Of a DNA stretch of 28,629 nt, positions 22,100-28,629 are shown one piece after another (within the stretch, counting starts at the first letter, position 1; each line of letters starts with the position of its first letter). The position numbers were made by a program, and so were the translations under genes. Below the pieces are notes generated by a model, which was given only the letters and a program-made list of their open reading frames with translations, was not told where the DNA came from and made no database searches. Source of the stretch: a virus; IMG/VR virus record IMGVR_UViG_3300020446_001245, positions 1 through 28,629 of that record. One strand, given 5' to 3'.

Positions 22100-22289
22100 A
22101 CACGCCTTCGCTTATTAGTTGTCGTTCTATTCTATATATTTCGTCTTTTAACCAAAGTTTTTCAGTTTTGAGCTTACGTAGTTCTTCTGTTATAGAAGTA
22201 TTATATAATTTTTTTATATGTTTGTCAAGCTCTTTGTGCTTTGTACGGAGTTCCTCTAATCTACCAAGTAGTTTATCCGTATCATCCAT
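22068..22289 (-). CDS. DUF465/YdcH-like coiled-coil protein, 73 aa
   Basis: Short double-helix protein in the pattern of YdcH/DUF465: a first helix LLGRLEELRTKHKELDKHIK and a second with ELRKLKTEKLWLKDEIYRIE, whose LKxxKLxLKDEI is the family's recognisable motif. ATG at 22289 follows an ideal GAGGAG and the dpdA stop at 22291; the ORF's upstream TTG (22304) is discarded. A perfect sigma70 consensus promoter lies inside its coding sequence. Role unknown. Confidence 0.65.
   Translation of the reverse strand: MDDTDKLLGRLEELRTKHKELDKHIKKLYNTSITEELRKLKTEKLWLKDEIYRIERQLISEGVYVNGYHGKNT
22200..22228 (-). promoter_or_regulatory. perfect-consensus sigma70-like promoter inside the DUF465-like gene
   Basis: Minus strand: -35 TTGACA (22223-22228), 17-base spacer, -10 TATAAT (22200-22205). 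It would start RNA near 22193 and serve the 59-residue, 166-residue and QueD-like genes downstream. It is made from in-frame codons of the gene it interrupts, so selection on protein and promoter coincide or this is chance. Confidence 0.6.
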
Positions 22290-22290
22290 A

Positions 22291-23748
22291 TTATTTCTCC
22301 TCAAATAATTCTGAAAATTTTGTGCTTGCGTTTACTGTTTTTTTGCCTACATTTAGCCTTGTGCCTATAACTTGCATCCAAAACTTTGAATAATCTTGTA
22401 TTAGTTTTAGACTTTTTTGTCTGTCTTTTAAACTAAAAATTTCTTCTACTACTTGTTTAAATTCTACTCTGTTAAATCTCTCGTCTATAAGCATATATGG
22501 ATATTTACCATTATCATATTCTCTATTGGCTCTTTGTGTACTTTCTATGTGCATCCAAACATTGTGTCCCATTTGTAAAGCATAACTAAAACTATCCCAG
22601 CTTGTTTTACCTTCTTTACCAACTTTATTCAAATCACCTGGTTTGTAAATGCAAATGTCTTTCATGGTGCAATGTTTACTTATAGGAGAATCTTCAAATG
22701 CTTCAAAAACTTCATCATTAACAACACCATTGCTAAACAATCTCGTATCAGCAGAATATTTTTTATCATCAGCACTTGGACCCATCATATAACTCCATTT
22801 ACCTCTATCCTCAATACGTATAGTGTGATAAACTTGCCCATTTGCAGTTGCCAAGAATGGTGATGCACAATCATATGTAATCATGAAATTTGGATTATGA
22901 TGTTTTCTGACAGCTCTTTGTATGTCTGTTAGCAAAACTGCCCATTCTAATTTACTTGTTCCGAGAAAATGCATCACATCATGCAGACCTTGTTCAAGTA
23001 ATCCGTCATGTATTTGATTTACTAACCTATGTAATATAAGATGAACATCACACATATTTTGTCCACCCATTGCCCAGCCATTAAAGTGTGTGTCTGGATA
23101 CTTTGCAGGATCACAATAGTCTTTAAATTCTTCATACCAGCTATCTGCATCTTTATGATTTGTACCTTGCAAAACATTTAAGACTTTGAAATTTCCACGT
23201 CTATTCTTCATATAATAGCCAGCGTTAATATGTGTTGCATCTACCGCATCTTGATAACTGTAAATACCACTTGCTTTTGCCGCTTTAGGATCTTGAAATG
23301 TCCAAGTTGGAATATCCAACATCATTCCATAATCCATATATTCTTCCATCCAATTTACTACAAGTTCTCTTTTCTTTTGTGCTTTTGGACAATTAGGATT
23401 TTTCCAATCACCTTCCCAAAGACCTTTAGCAATTTGAAAGCCTCCTGAATCTCCTAATAGCCACGAAGTATTACGATCACGTTTTCTTATCATATCTTCT
23501 TTTTCAACGTGCTTGTTTATATCTAAATCTGCATGACCTGCACTATATAAAGCCCATTTATATTGAAACGCACCATCTTTTGGATTCAAAAAATTTAACC
23601 CTTCTACAGTATTCAATCCTGCAGGAACTCTATTTGGATCAACATATTCTCCATACCTTTGCTTGCCTATAAATGTTGCATAGAATCCACTTATACTTGG
23701 TAAAAATACTGCATAGTCTTTTTGTTCTGTAGTTAAGTCATTATTCAT
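22291..23748 (-). CDS. dpdA: DpdA-like DNA 7-deazaguanine transglycosylase
   Basis: TGT-superfamily enzyme that exchanges guanine in DNA for a 7-deazaguanine base. TGT landmarks in order are DSGGFQ (100-105, Asp100), MMLDIPT (Asp145), NVLQG (191-195), GWAMGG (224-229), HFLGTS (260-265) and TYDCASP (292-298, Asp293, the candidate nucleophile). The usual zinc CxCxxC site of tRNA TGT is not seen, as in phage DpdA proteins. The length of 485 is close to phage DpdA. ATG at 23748 is chosen because the longer frame starts at TTG; it overlaps nothing functional but sits at the end of the membrane-protein gene. With folE, queE and the QueD-like gene it forms the final DNA-insertion step. Confidence 0.85.
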   Translation of the reverse strand: MNNDLTTEQKDYAVFLPSISGFYATFIGKQRYGEYVDPNRVPAGLNTVEGLNFLNPKDGAFQYKWALYSAGHADLDINKHVEKEDMIRKRDRNTSWLLGDSGGFQIAKGLWEGDWKNPNCPKAQKKRELVVNWMEEYMDYGMMLDIPTWTFQDPKAAKASGIYSYQDAVDATHINAGYYMKNRRGNFKVLNVLQGTNHKDADSWYEEFKDYCDPAKYPDTHFNGWAMGGQNMCDVHLILHRLVNQIHDGLLEQGLHDVMHFLGTSKLEWAVLLTDIQRAVRKHHNPNFMITYDCASPFLATANGQVYHTIRIEDRGKWSYMMGPSADDKKYSADTRLFSNGVVNDEVFEAFEDSPISKHCTMKDICIYKPGDLNKVGKEGKTSWDSFSYALQMGHNVWMHIESTQRANREYDNGKYPYMLIDERFNRVEFKQVVEEIFSLKDRQKSLKLIQDYSKFWMQVIGTRLNVGKKTVNASTKFSELFEEK

Positions 23749-23752
23749 ATTA

Positions 23753-24094
23753 TTAACCAAAATCCATACGCCAAGGTAGTATGGTATAGCCTAGTGGTGC
23801 TAGTAAGTATTCTTCGAAACAGTAAAATGCTATCAATGCTAATATAGTCCTCGCCCACCAAGGCAACTTGCTTACTTGATTTCTTAATGGGGTCATAACC
23901 CAAAATATAAAACGTGAAATATTTCCCCAGAACCAATCCCCAATATTAAATGGTGGTGTCTTCCATAAGATAATTGGAACTATTAACCACCATAGCCATA
24001 GCGGATAATCATCATCTGGTGTGTCAAGATATATTGCTAACGCAACCATTCCTAATAGGTATAATCCTATGTATTTTCTTAGGTGTTCTAGCAT
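23753..24094 (-). CDS. small membrane protein, 113 aa
   Basis: Hydrophobic segments at about 8-23 (YIGLYLLGMVALAIYL), 32-44 (LWLWWLIVPIILW) and 80-98 (ARTILALIAFYCFEEYLL), Trp-rich throughout. It is likely in the inner membrane. It shares its ATG base with the stop of the clamp gene (TAATG). No family recognised. Confidence 0.68.
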   Translation of the reverse strand: MLEHLRKYIGLYLLGMVALAIYLDTPDDDYPLWLWWLIVPIILWKTPPFNIGDWFWGNISRFIFWVMTPLRNQVSKLPWWARTILALIAFYCFEEYLLAPLGYTILPWRMDFG

Positions 24095-24822
24095 TACTTC
24101 TGTTGTGCAGGTAAAATATAATCATATTTTGCCATTCCGCTATCTACACTAATCATCATTGCACCTTGGTCTGTAATAGACATTTTTTTATCACCATCTA
24201 AATTTAATATAGAAAGTGTTTGTGCTACTGGCCAAGCCCATGTGTGTTTTAATTCGCCTTCAATATCATTTTGGAACGTAAAATTACCTGCGTGTGTTAC
24301 TGTATCACCAAAATAAAAATTTAGATTGTTATTTTCAGTTTTAACCTGAAAAACAGTTTCTTCAGCATGAGCACCTGCCATCAGTTTCATCCTACCAATT
24401 GATGCAATGCTTGGTTGTAGTTCAACATCATATGTATTAACTTTGAACTTTACGCTTTTTAATTTTTCTTCAATTATTGCTTTATTCATAAATCGATAAT
24501 CGTTTTGAAAGTCACCGCCTTTATTTTCAAAGTGTATATGTGTTGGAATAGTTTCGCCGTTCCTATCTTCTTGTACAACCTTAATATCAGCATTTTCTTT
24601 ATATTCAGGATTACTTAGATGATAAGCAAGTTTTCCTAAATCTGGCATACCAAAAGTGCCATTAAAATCACCTACTGGTGAATGTGTAGTAGCAGTCATA
24701 ATCACACTACGATCATCTGCCATACTTTCAATCATTGTATCGGCTTCTGCTGTAATTTTTAGTGTTGTAATAAAGCCAAGTCTGTGTGTATGGCTTACAA
24801 TGTCTTGTAGTATATCTTGCAT
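24094..24822 (-). CDS. 45: sliding clamp, T4 gp45-like
   Basis: Ring-forming processivity factor for the phage DNA polymerase, which in T4 also helps start late transcription. The 242-residue length fits gp45 (228). The arrangement of an N-terminal two-strand domain (SVIMTATTHSPVGDFNGTFG, DLGKLAYHLSN), an interdomain region (IIEEKLKSVKFKVN) and a second domain (VFQVKTENNNLNFYFGDTVT, then WPVAQTLSILNLDGDKKMSI) is clamp-like, ending MAKYDYILPAQQK. It is driven by a perfect-consensus promoter (24842-24870) with ATAGGAG as ribosome site. The T4-late boxes elsewhere in the window fit a gp45-dependent late system. The call rests on pattern, not on a catalytic motif. Confidence 0.78.
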   Translation of the reverse strand: MQDILQDIVSHTHRLGFITTLKITAEADTMIESMADDRSVIMTATTHSPVGDFNGTFGMPDLGKLAYHLSNPEYKENADIKVVQEDRNGETIPTHIHFENKGGDFQNDYRFMNKAIIEEKLKSVKFKVNTYDVELQPSIASIGRMKLMAGAHAEETVFQVKTENNNLNFYFGDTVTHAGNFTFQNDIEGELKHTWAWPVAQTLSILNLDGDKKMSITDQGAMMISVDSGMAKYDYILPAQQK

Positions 24823-24841
24823 ATTAATCTCCTATTGTTCT

Positions 24842-24870
24842 ATTATACTGCCTAAGTTATTGTTTGTCAA
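24842..24870 (-). promoter_or_regulatory. perfect-consensus sigma70-like promoter for the sliding clamp
   Basis: Minus strand: -35 TTGACA (24865-24870), 17-base spacer, -10 TATAAT (24842-24847), RNA start near 24835 and a ribosome site before the ATG at 24822. The -35 is inside the last codons of the UDP-sugar dehydrogenase gene. Confidence 0.88.
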
Positions 24871-25609
24871 GGTTTTTTCTTATTTTGTTATTGTATTTTT
24901 TTACTGTTGTAAGTATATTTAGATCATTATCTAAATTATTTGCTGTTTTTAATATAGCATTTATATCCTTAGGAAAACAATGTCCTCCATATCCTCTTTC
25001 TTCTGAAATGTAAGTATGACTTGATCCTATACGTTCGTCTATGCTAATTAGTTCTCTTACAGTTTCATAATTAATATTAGAAGCTTGACATAAATCATAT
25101 ATCTCATTGAAAAATGCAACTTTTGTTGCAAGGAAACTATTCCTAAAATACTTTACAAATATTAATTCTTTTGGATCTGCAGAAAAAATATTTATATTCC
25201 CCATTGCATTTAAAAATATGTCTTGCCAAAAACCTACACTATCACCCCCCATAAGAATAGTTTTGTTTTTTCTAAAATCATCTAACGCCGAATCTGCTCT
25301 TAAAAACTCAGGTGAAAAACTTACATTTTGCCATAAACTTTTTATATATTCCCATCCTTCTATACTAATAGTGCTTTTTATTAGTATTGGCACATCTTTG
25401 GTATCATTAAGTACATCATATACATTTTTCATGTCACAACTACCATCCTTAGCTTGAGGTGTTGCAACACAAACAATTATTGCATCGCACAGACGTAAAT
25501 CATCATATTTTTCTTTTGCTGGATCGTTGACTAAAACAGTATAGTAATCCTTTAGAGCTTTGTAGTGTGCTTGACCAACATACCCAAAACCTGCGATTCC
25601 TATTTTCAC
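24857..25609 (-). CDS. short UDP-glucose/GDP-mannose 6-dehydrogenase-like protein
   Basis: Oxidises a nucleotide sugar to the uronic acid using NAD. NAD-binding GFGYVG is at 7-12, SPEFLR at 99-104, the helix with Lys153, Asn157 and Lys163 (VKYFRNSFLATKVAFFNEI), and the catalytic Cys211 in GYGGHCFPKD. At 250 residues it stops just after the central domain and lacks the C-terminal UDP-binding domain (usual length about 390-440); catalysis may still need a second protein. The start is GTG at 25609, in a TAGTG junction with the preceding gene. It clusters with phosphomannomutase- and cytidylyltransferase-like genes. Confidence 0.82.
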   Translation of the reverse strand: MKIGIAGFGYVGQAHYKALKDYYTVLVNDPAKEKYDDLRLCDAIIVCVATPQAKDGSCDMKNVYDVLNDTKDVPILIKSTISIEGWEYIKSLWQNVSFSPEFLRADSALDDFRKNKTILMGGDSVGFWQDIFLNAMGNINIFSADPKELIFVKYFRNSFLATKVAFFNEIYDLCQASNINYETVRELISIDERIGSSHTYISEERGYGGHCFPKDINAILKTANNLDNDLNILTTVKKYNNKIRKNLDKQ

Positions 25610-26331
25610 TAGTGATGGTTCCTTTCGATATCTTTAAGATGACTAAATGTGTCCTGCCATCCTTCTACTGCCACAGTGTTACCTGACCATTTTTCTGTTA
25701 CAAATTTCATTTTGAGAGGCCAGTCGTTACCGCCGTAGTCCATTTTATCACCAAAGAAATATATAAAATCATTCTCTATATCAAAATCACGAAGTATTTG
25801 ACTTTTATCGTTGCCAACTGGATATATGTCAATACCTGTATCACCACCTACAACTGCATCAATATCAGGAAATTGCTTTTTGAACTCTTCTGCAATATTA
25901 TTTCTTTCATTGTTATCAGTATCCCATTCAACATATAGTTTTCTTTCACCTAAAGTTGCACCACGACCGACAACACTATAATTAACCATTCCGGTACGTT
26001 CTTCAATATGTGTTCCTGTGCGTAGTGGAAATTTACTTTCTTGTAATTTTTGTATTAAAAATTCTCTTGCTTCTTTTGGTAATGTCCAAGTGCTTTGGAA
26101 TATGTTTGTTATGCCTCTATATGTATCATTTCCGCTACAGTTATAAACTCTAATAGCGGCATTATAAATTTGTTCACCTACTTGTTCTACTGTTTTAGGT
26201 TTGTCACTGCCTGTTACAAGATATACAGGATTATTATTACAAAACTCTAAAAACCATTTGCCAAACTCTAAGTCTATTTTACCACGGCTTGGTGTAAGAG
26301 TGCCATCAACATCAAAAATAAAATTATTCAT
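25609..26331 (-). CDS. phosphomannomutase-like HAD-superfamily protein
   Basis: HAD-fold enzyme of eukaryote-type PMM pattern: FDVDGTLTPSR at 6-16 (Asp7 nucleophile, Asp9), RTGMVNYSVVGRGA and the C-terminal FGDKMDYGGNDWPL metal-binding stretch. Such enzymes interconvert mannose-6-phosphate and mannose-1-phosphate. The length of 240 matches the family. ATG at 26331 is chosen; a GTG at 26337 is possible. It overlaps the cytidylyltransferase gene by eight bases and joins ugd through a TAGTG junction, giving a small sugar-phosphate operon. Confidence 0.82.
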   Translation of the reverse strand: MNNFIFDVDGTLTPSRGKIDLEFGKWFLEFCNNNPVYLVTGSDKPKTVEQVGEQIYNAAIRVYNCSGNDTYRGITNIFQSTWTLPKEAREFLIQKLQESKFPLRTGTHIEERTGMVNYSVVGRGATLGERKLYVEWDTDNNERNNIAEEFKKQFPDIDAVVGGDTGIDIYPVGNDKSQILRDFDIENDFIYFFGDKMDYGGNDWPLKMKFVTEKWSGNTVAVEGWQDTFSHLKDIERNHH

Positions 26332-26734
26332 TTTCACATACTCTTTTTCTTAAATCACTAGAACTAAATCTATGATCTCTTTTATTAAAATGTAAATCAA
26401 TATCACGTTTACGGCAAATATCTTTACCTGTAAATTCTTTATCTCTATATTCTTCTCCTAATACACGAACATCTATATGATACATTTCAAGTATATCTTC
26501 TAGATCTTTTTCTGTGCCATATGGAATAATTTCATCAACATACTTTACACCTTTTAATTGTGTATATCTTTCAACAATAGTTTGTACAGGTGGATTTTTT
26601 TCAGGTCTATCATTAGATGGATCCATTTGTAATCCGCAAATTAAATAATCACATTGTTCTTTTGCTTCTCTAAGCATTTGTATATGACCTGCGTGTAGCA
26701 AGTCAAAAGTTGAACAGGTAAATCCTACTTTCAT
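26324..26734 (-). CDS. cytidylyltransferase-like nucleotidyltransferase (TagD/RfaE-C type)
   Basis: Transfers a nucleotide to a sugar or glycerol phosphate. The signature HAGH (14-17) stands in FTCSTFDLLHAGHI, an ERY at 55-57 and a C-terminal HRFSSSDLRKR (121-131) are as in glycerol-3-phosphate cytidylyltransferases and RfaE-type proteins. The 136-residue length fits. The start overlaps the second phosphoribosyltransferase gene by four bases (ATGA). The substrate cannot be told from the sequence, but the neighbours suggest nucleotide-sugar synthesis. Confidence 0.83.
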   Translation of the reverse strand: MKVGFTCSTFDLLHAGHIQMLREAKEQCDYLICGLQMDPSNDRPEKNPPVQTIVERYTQLKGVKYVDEIIPYGTEKDLEDILEMYHIDVRVLGEEYRDKEFTGKDICRKRDIDLHFNKRDHRFSSSDLRKRVCENE

Positions 26735-27288
26735 GCCGAACCTTTAAATGCTGATTGATTATGAGCAGGATCTTGTGCCTGAATTTTCTTTTTAACTTCT
26801 TGTATATTCATATCTTCATATTCTTCCATTGGTTGATGTATCCAAGGAGAATCTTCATAGTACTCAACATAATAATCTGGAGTAAACTTTGATACACCTT
26901 TTACCCATAAACAACCAGTTTTAATATCATCTATGAAAAATCCATGATAGTGTTGTAACCATTTTACACATTTTTCCATTGTTACACCGCTATCACATAA
27001 ATCATCTAACAATAAAACTTTACTTCCTAAATTAGGAGTTGTTTTAGCAAGTGAATTACCAAACACAATTCCGCCTTGTTTGTTTTTTACTCCATCACCA
27101 TGATAAGATTCAACTGACATTATTGCTAGTGGCACATCAAATATTCTTTGTATGATATCACCTACACGTAAACCACCTTTGGCAATACATACTATTTGAT
27201 CAAAATCATAATTATTATCAGCAATTTTTACTGCTAATTTTTCTATATCGGACATATATTTGTCCCAAGTTATATATTCATCACTCAT
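26731..27288 (-). CDS. phosphoribosyltransferase, second copy
   Basis: Type-I PRTase with the PRPP loop VLLLDDLCDSGVT (91-103), an upstream IAKGGLRVGD and a SPWIHQPME segment that aligns with IWLVYPWE in the first copy (16919-17389). The ATG at 27288 is used; the frame also opens at a TTG (27303) inside the polymerase gene. It has a longer C-terminal tail (to 185 residues) ending AHNQSAFKGSA. The divergence from the other copy suggests different substrates or partners. It follows DNA polymerase by one base. Confidence 0.8.
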   Translation of the reverse strand: MSDEYITWDKYMSDIEKLAVKIADNNYDFDQIVCIAKGGLRVGDIIQRIFDVPLAIMSVESYHGDGVKNKQGGIVFGNSLAKTTPNLGSKVLLLDDLCDSGVTMEKCVKWLQHYHGFFIDDIKTGCLWVKGVSKFTPDYYVEYYEDSPWIHQPMEEYEDMNIQEVKKKIQAQDPAHNQSAFKGSA

Positions 27289-27289
27289 A

Positions 27290-28629
27290 TTAATCCCATT
27301 CAAATAAGCTGTTAAATGTTGTACTTTGTTTTGTGCTTTCTAGATCATATTTTAGCACACCAATTAAGTTATCAAGTTTATTATCAATAATAACTTCTTC
27401 CATTGCATCGCCATCAAATGGCAATTCTTTAAACCAGTCTGGCAAACGTAATTCATCTGTAGGATATGCAACACTAGTATATCCTAATGGATTTTGTTTT
27501 AGTTTACAAACAATTACTTTCATACCATCTACAATTTCTTGTGAATATTTGTCGCCGTTCATACGTTTTAGTGTGTTCCAATTAATACTTGCTCTCACAT
27601 GGCCTGGCATATTTGCTTTGCCTTGCTTTTCTTCTAGTCTTTGATAATGTCCAATTTTGTTTGCACGTTTTGGTGAACCTTTTTCAAAACCAGGACGTTC
27701 TTTAAATTCACGCCTAAATGTACTAATACTTTCTAATAGTTCTTGTTCTGGCTTCAACTGTAATACCATATCAAGAAGTTCTTTTAAAAAATTTTGCATG
27801 AATACAGGAGTATCAGAACGCTTCAAGTCCAAACCCATTGCTTTTACTTTACCTAATTTGCCATCACTATCTGTTCTAAAGCCTTCTAAATCGTATACAC
27901 GAACTGCATAACGTTTTTTTGTAATATATAAGCCTGTGTCTGCAACTACTTCTCTACCTGCCGCGATAACATCGCTACGTTGTTTAGGACAATGAAATGC
28001 TTTATTCATAAAGTCAGGAAATGTTGTATTTGCTTGTTCACATATTTGATCATATAGAGTAATAACATTATCTTTACCCCAAGGTATAGTACCTGCTTCG
28101 ACTTCTGGTTTTAATATAGGATATGCACTAAAATACACACTATCAGTATCACCATAAATTATTGCTTTACCAACATGATCATATTCGCCAGTTACAATTT
28201 TGTTTACTTCGGCACTCATATGCTTTGCAATCTGTCTACCAGTTAGTGTTGTACTTTGTCCTATACGTTTATCAAAGAATCTACACCCTGGATTAAGAAT
28301 AGCACCATACAAACTGTTCAAGTTAATTTTTTTAACAAGCTGTCTTTTATCCCAAAAAACAATCTCAGCTTCATTTTCTGCATCTTTTGCTTTCTTTAAC
28401 ATTTTTTGTAGATCTTTACGTTCTGCATACCAACGCTTTAGTAAACCTGGGACAACACCTTCTTTTTCCCAAGTAAAAATAGTACCATTTGCACTTAGCA
28501 TCCATGGTTGATTATTATCAAAAATAAGTTTGTATATTTCTGCACCACTTAATACATGACTAGTACCATCTTCTAAATCTAATGTTAAACTAACATCTTT
28601 ACGTTGCTCCATTACTGCTTCATATTCTA
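27290..28629 (-). CDS. 43: family-B DNA polymerase, T4 gp43-like, C-terminal part (N-terminus outside window)
   Basis: The visible part holds the palm and thumb: motif B KKINLNSLYGA (94-104 from the first ATG, 28612) and motif C YGDTDSVYF (153-161), then the thumb. The frame continues without a stop to the window edge (EYEAV precedes the ATG), so that ATG is internal and the exonuclease domain and motif A lie outside. The C-terminus ends TTFNSLFEWD, like the SLFDMF clamp-binding tail of T4 gp43. The sliding clamp gene lies on the same strand downstream. Confidence 0.9.
   Translation of the reverse strand, partial: EYEAVMEQRKDVSLTLDLEDGTSHVLSGAEIYKLIFDNNQPWMLSANGTIFTWEKEGVVPGLLKRWYAERKDLQKMLKKAKDAENEAEIVFWDKRQLVKKINLNSLYGAILNPGCRFFDKRIGQSTTLTGRQIAKHMSAEVNKIVTGEYDHVGKAIIYGDTDSVYFSAYPILKPEVEAGTIPWGKDNVITLYDQICEQANTTFPDFMNKAFHCPKQRSDVIAAGREVVADTGLYITKKRYAVRVYDLEGFRTDSDGKLGKVKAMGLDLKRSDTPVFMQNFLKELLDMVLQLKPEQELLESISTFRREFKERPGFEKGSPKRANKIGHYQRLEEKQGKANMPGHVRASINWNTLKRMNGDKYSQEIVDGMKVIVCKLKQNPLGYTSVAYPTDELRLPDWFKELPFDGDAMEEVIIDNKLDNLIGVLKYDLESTKQSTTFNSLFEWD

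Noticed and set aside
1-28629. tRNA genes, CRISPR arrays, integrase, insertion sequences, origin
   Set aside because: I looked for cloverleaf-like stretches, spaced repeats, transposase motifs and long iterated non-coding repeats, and found none. All non-coding gaps are below about 115 bases.

Overview
The window is best read as a 28.6 kb piece of a strictly lytic, T4-like tailed phage (myovirus) genome, probably marine. It is AT-rich, almost every base is coding, genes overlap by 1-26 bases (ATGA and TAATG junctions are common), and nearly everything is on the minus strand. T4-type replication genes are present: the C-terminal part of a family-B DNA polymerase (gp43-like), a sliding clamp (gp45-like) and a 5'-3' exonuclease of the T4 RNase H/flap type. 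With them are metabolic genes typical of ocean phages: heme oxygenase, a 2-oxoglutarate oxygenase, a MoxR ATPase with a VWA metallopeptidase, and sugar-nucleotide genes. The host cannot be read from the sequence. A SAR11-type or cyanobacterial host is inference. I saw no tRNA, rRNA, CRISPR, integrase or insertion sequence.

Layout, left to right. 1-1110 (plus strand): end of a TauD/TfdA-like oxygenase and an unknown gene, tail-to-tail with the minus-strand genes. 1096-7269: a virion-type block with a miniature short-chain dehydrogenase, a subtilisin-like protease fused to a type-1 copper (cupredoxin) domain, a 728-residue fibre-like protein and four small unknown proteins. T4-late-type TATAAATA boxes sit before the fibre and dehydrogenase genes. 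7250-9896: VWA-metallopeptidase and MoxR ATPase, separated by a clear intrinsic terminator and each with its own sigma70-like promoter. 9964-13654: small early-type genes (SWIM zinc finger, Smr domain, several unknowns) and the exonuclease. 13727-15351: queE and folE. 15419-18252: small genes including a CDGSH-like cysteine cluster protein, heme oxygenase and a phosphoribosyltransferase. 18242-20938: GalE-like epimerase and a glycosyltransferase. 20958-23748: a QueD-like protein, unknown proteins and a DpdA-like DNA transglycosylase. 23753-28629: membrane protein, sliding clamp, short UDP-sugar dehydrogenase, phosphomannomutase-like HAD protein, cytidylyltransferase, second phosphoribosyltransferase and DNA polymerase.

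Two themes stand out. First, folE, queE, a queD-like gene and a dpdA-like gene together predict that the phage replaces some guanines in its DNA with a 7-deazaguanine. No queC is visible here, which leaves open a 7-carboxy-7-deazaguanine end product or a queC elsewhere. Second, eight sigma70-like promoters on the minus strand all have exactly 17 bases between the -35 and -10 boxes. In five of them the TGA stop codon of the upstream gene lies inside the -35 hexamer TTGAC(A/C). The TATAAATA box before the dehydrogenase gene likewise contains the TAA stop of the protease gene. Promoters and stop codons have been merged to save space.
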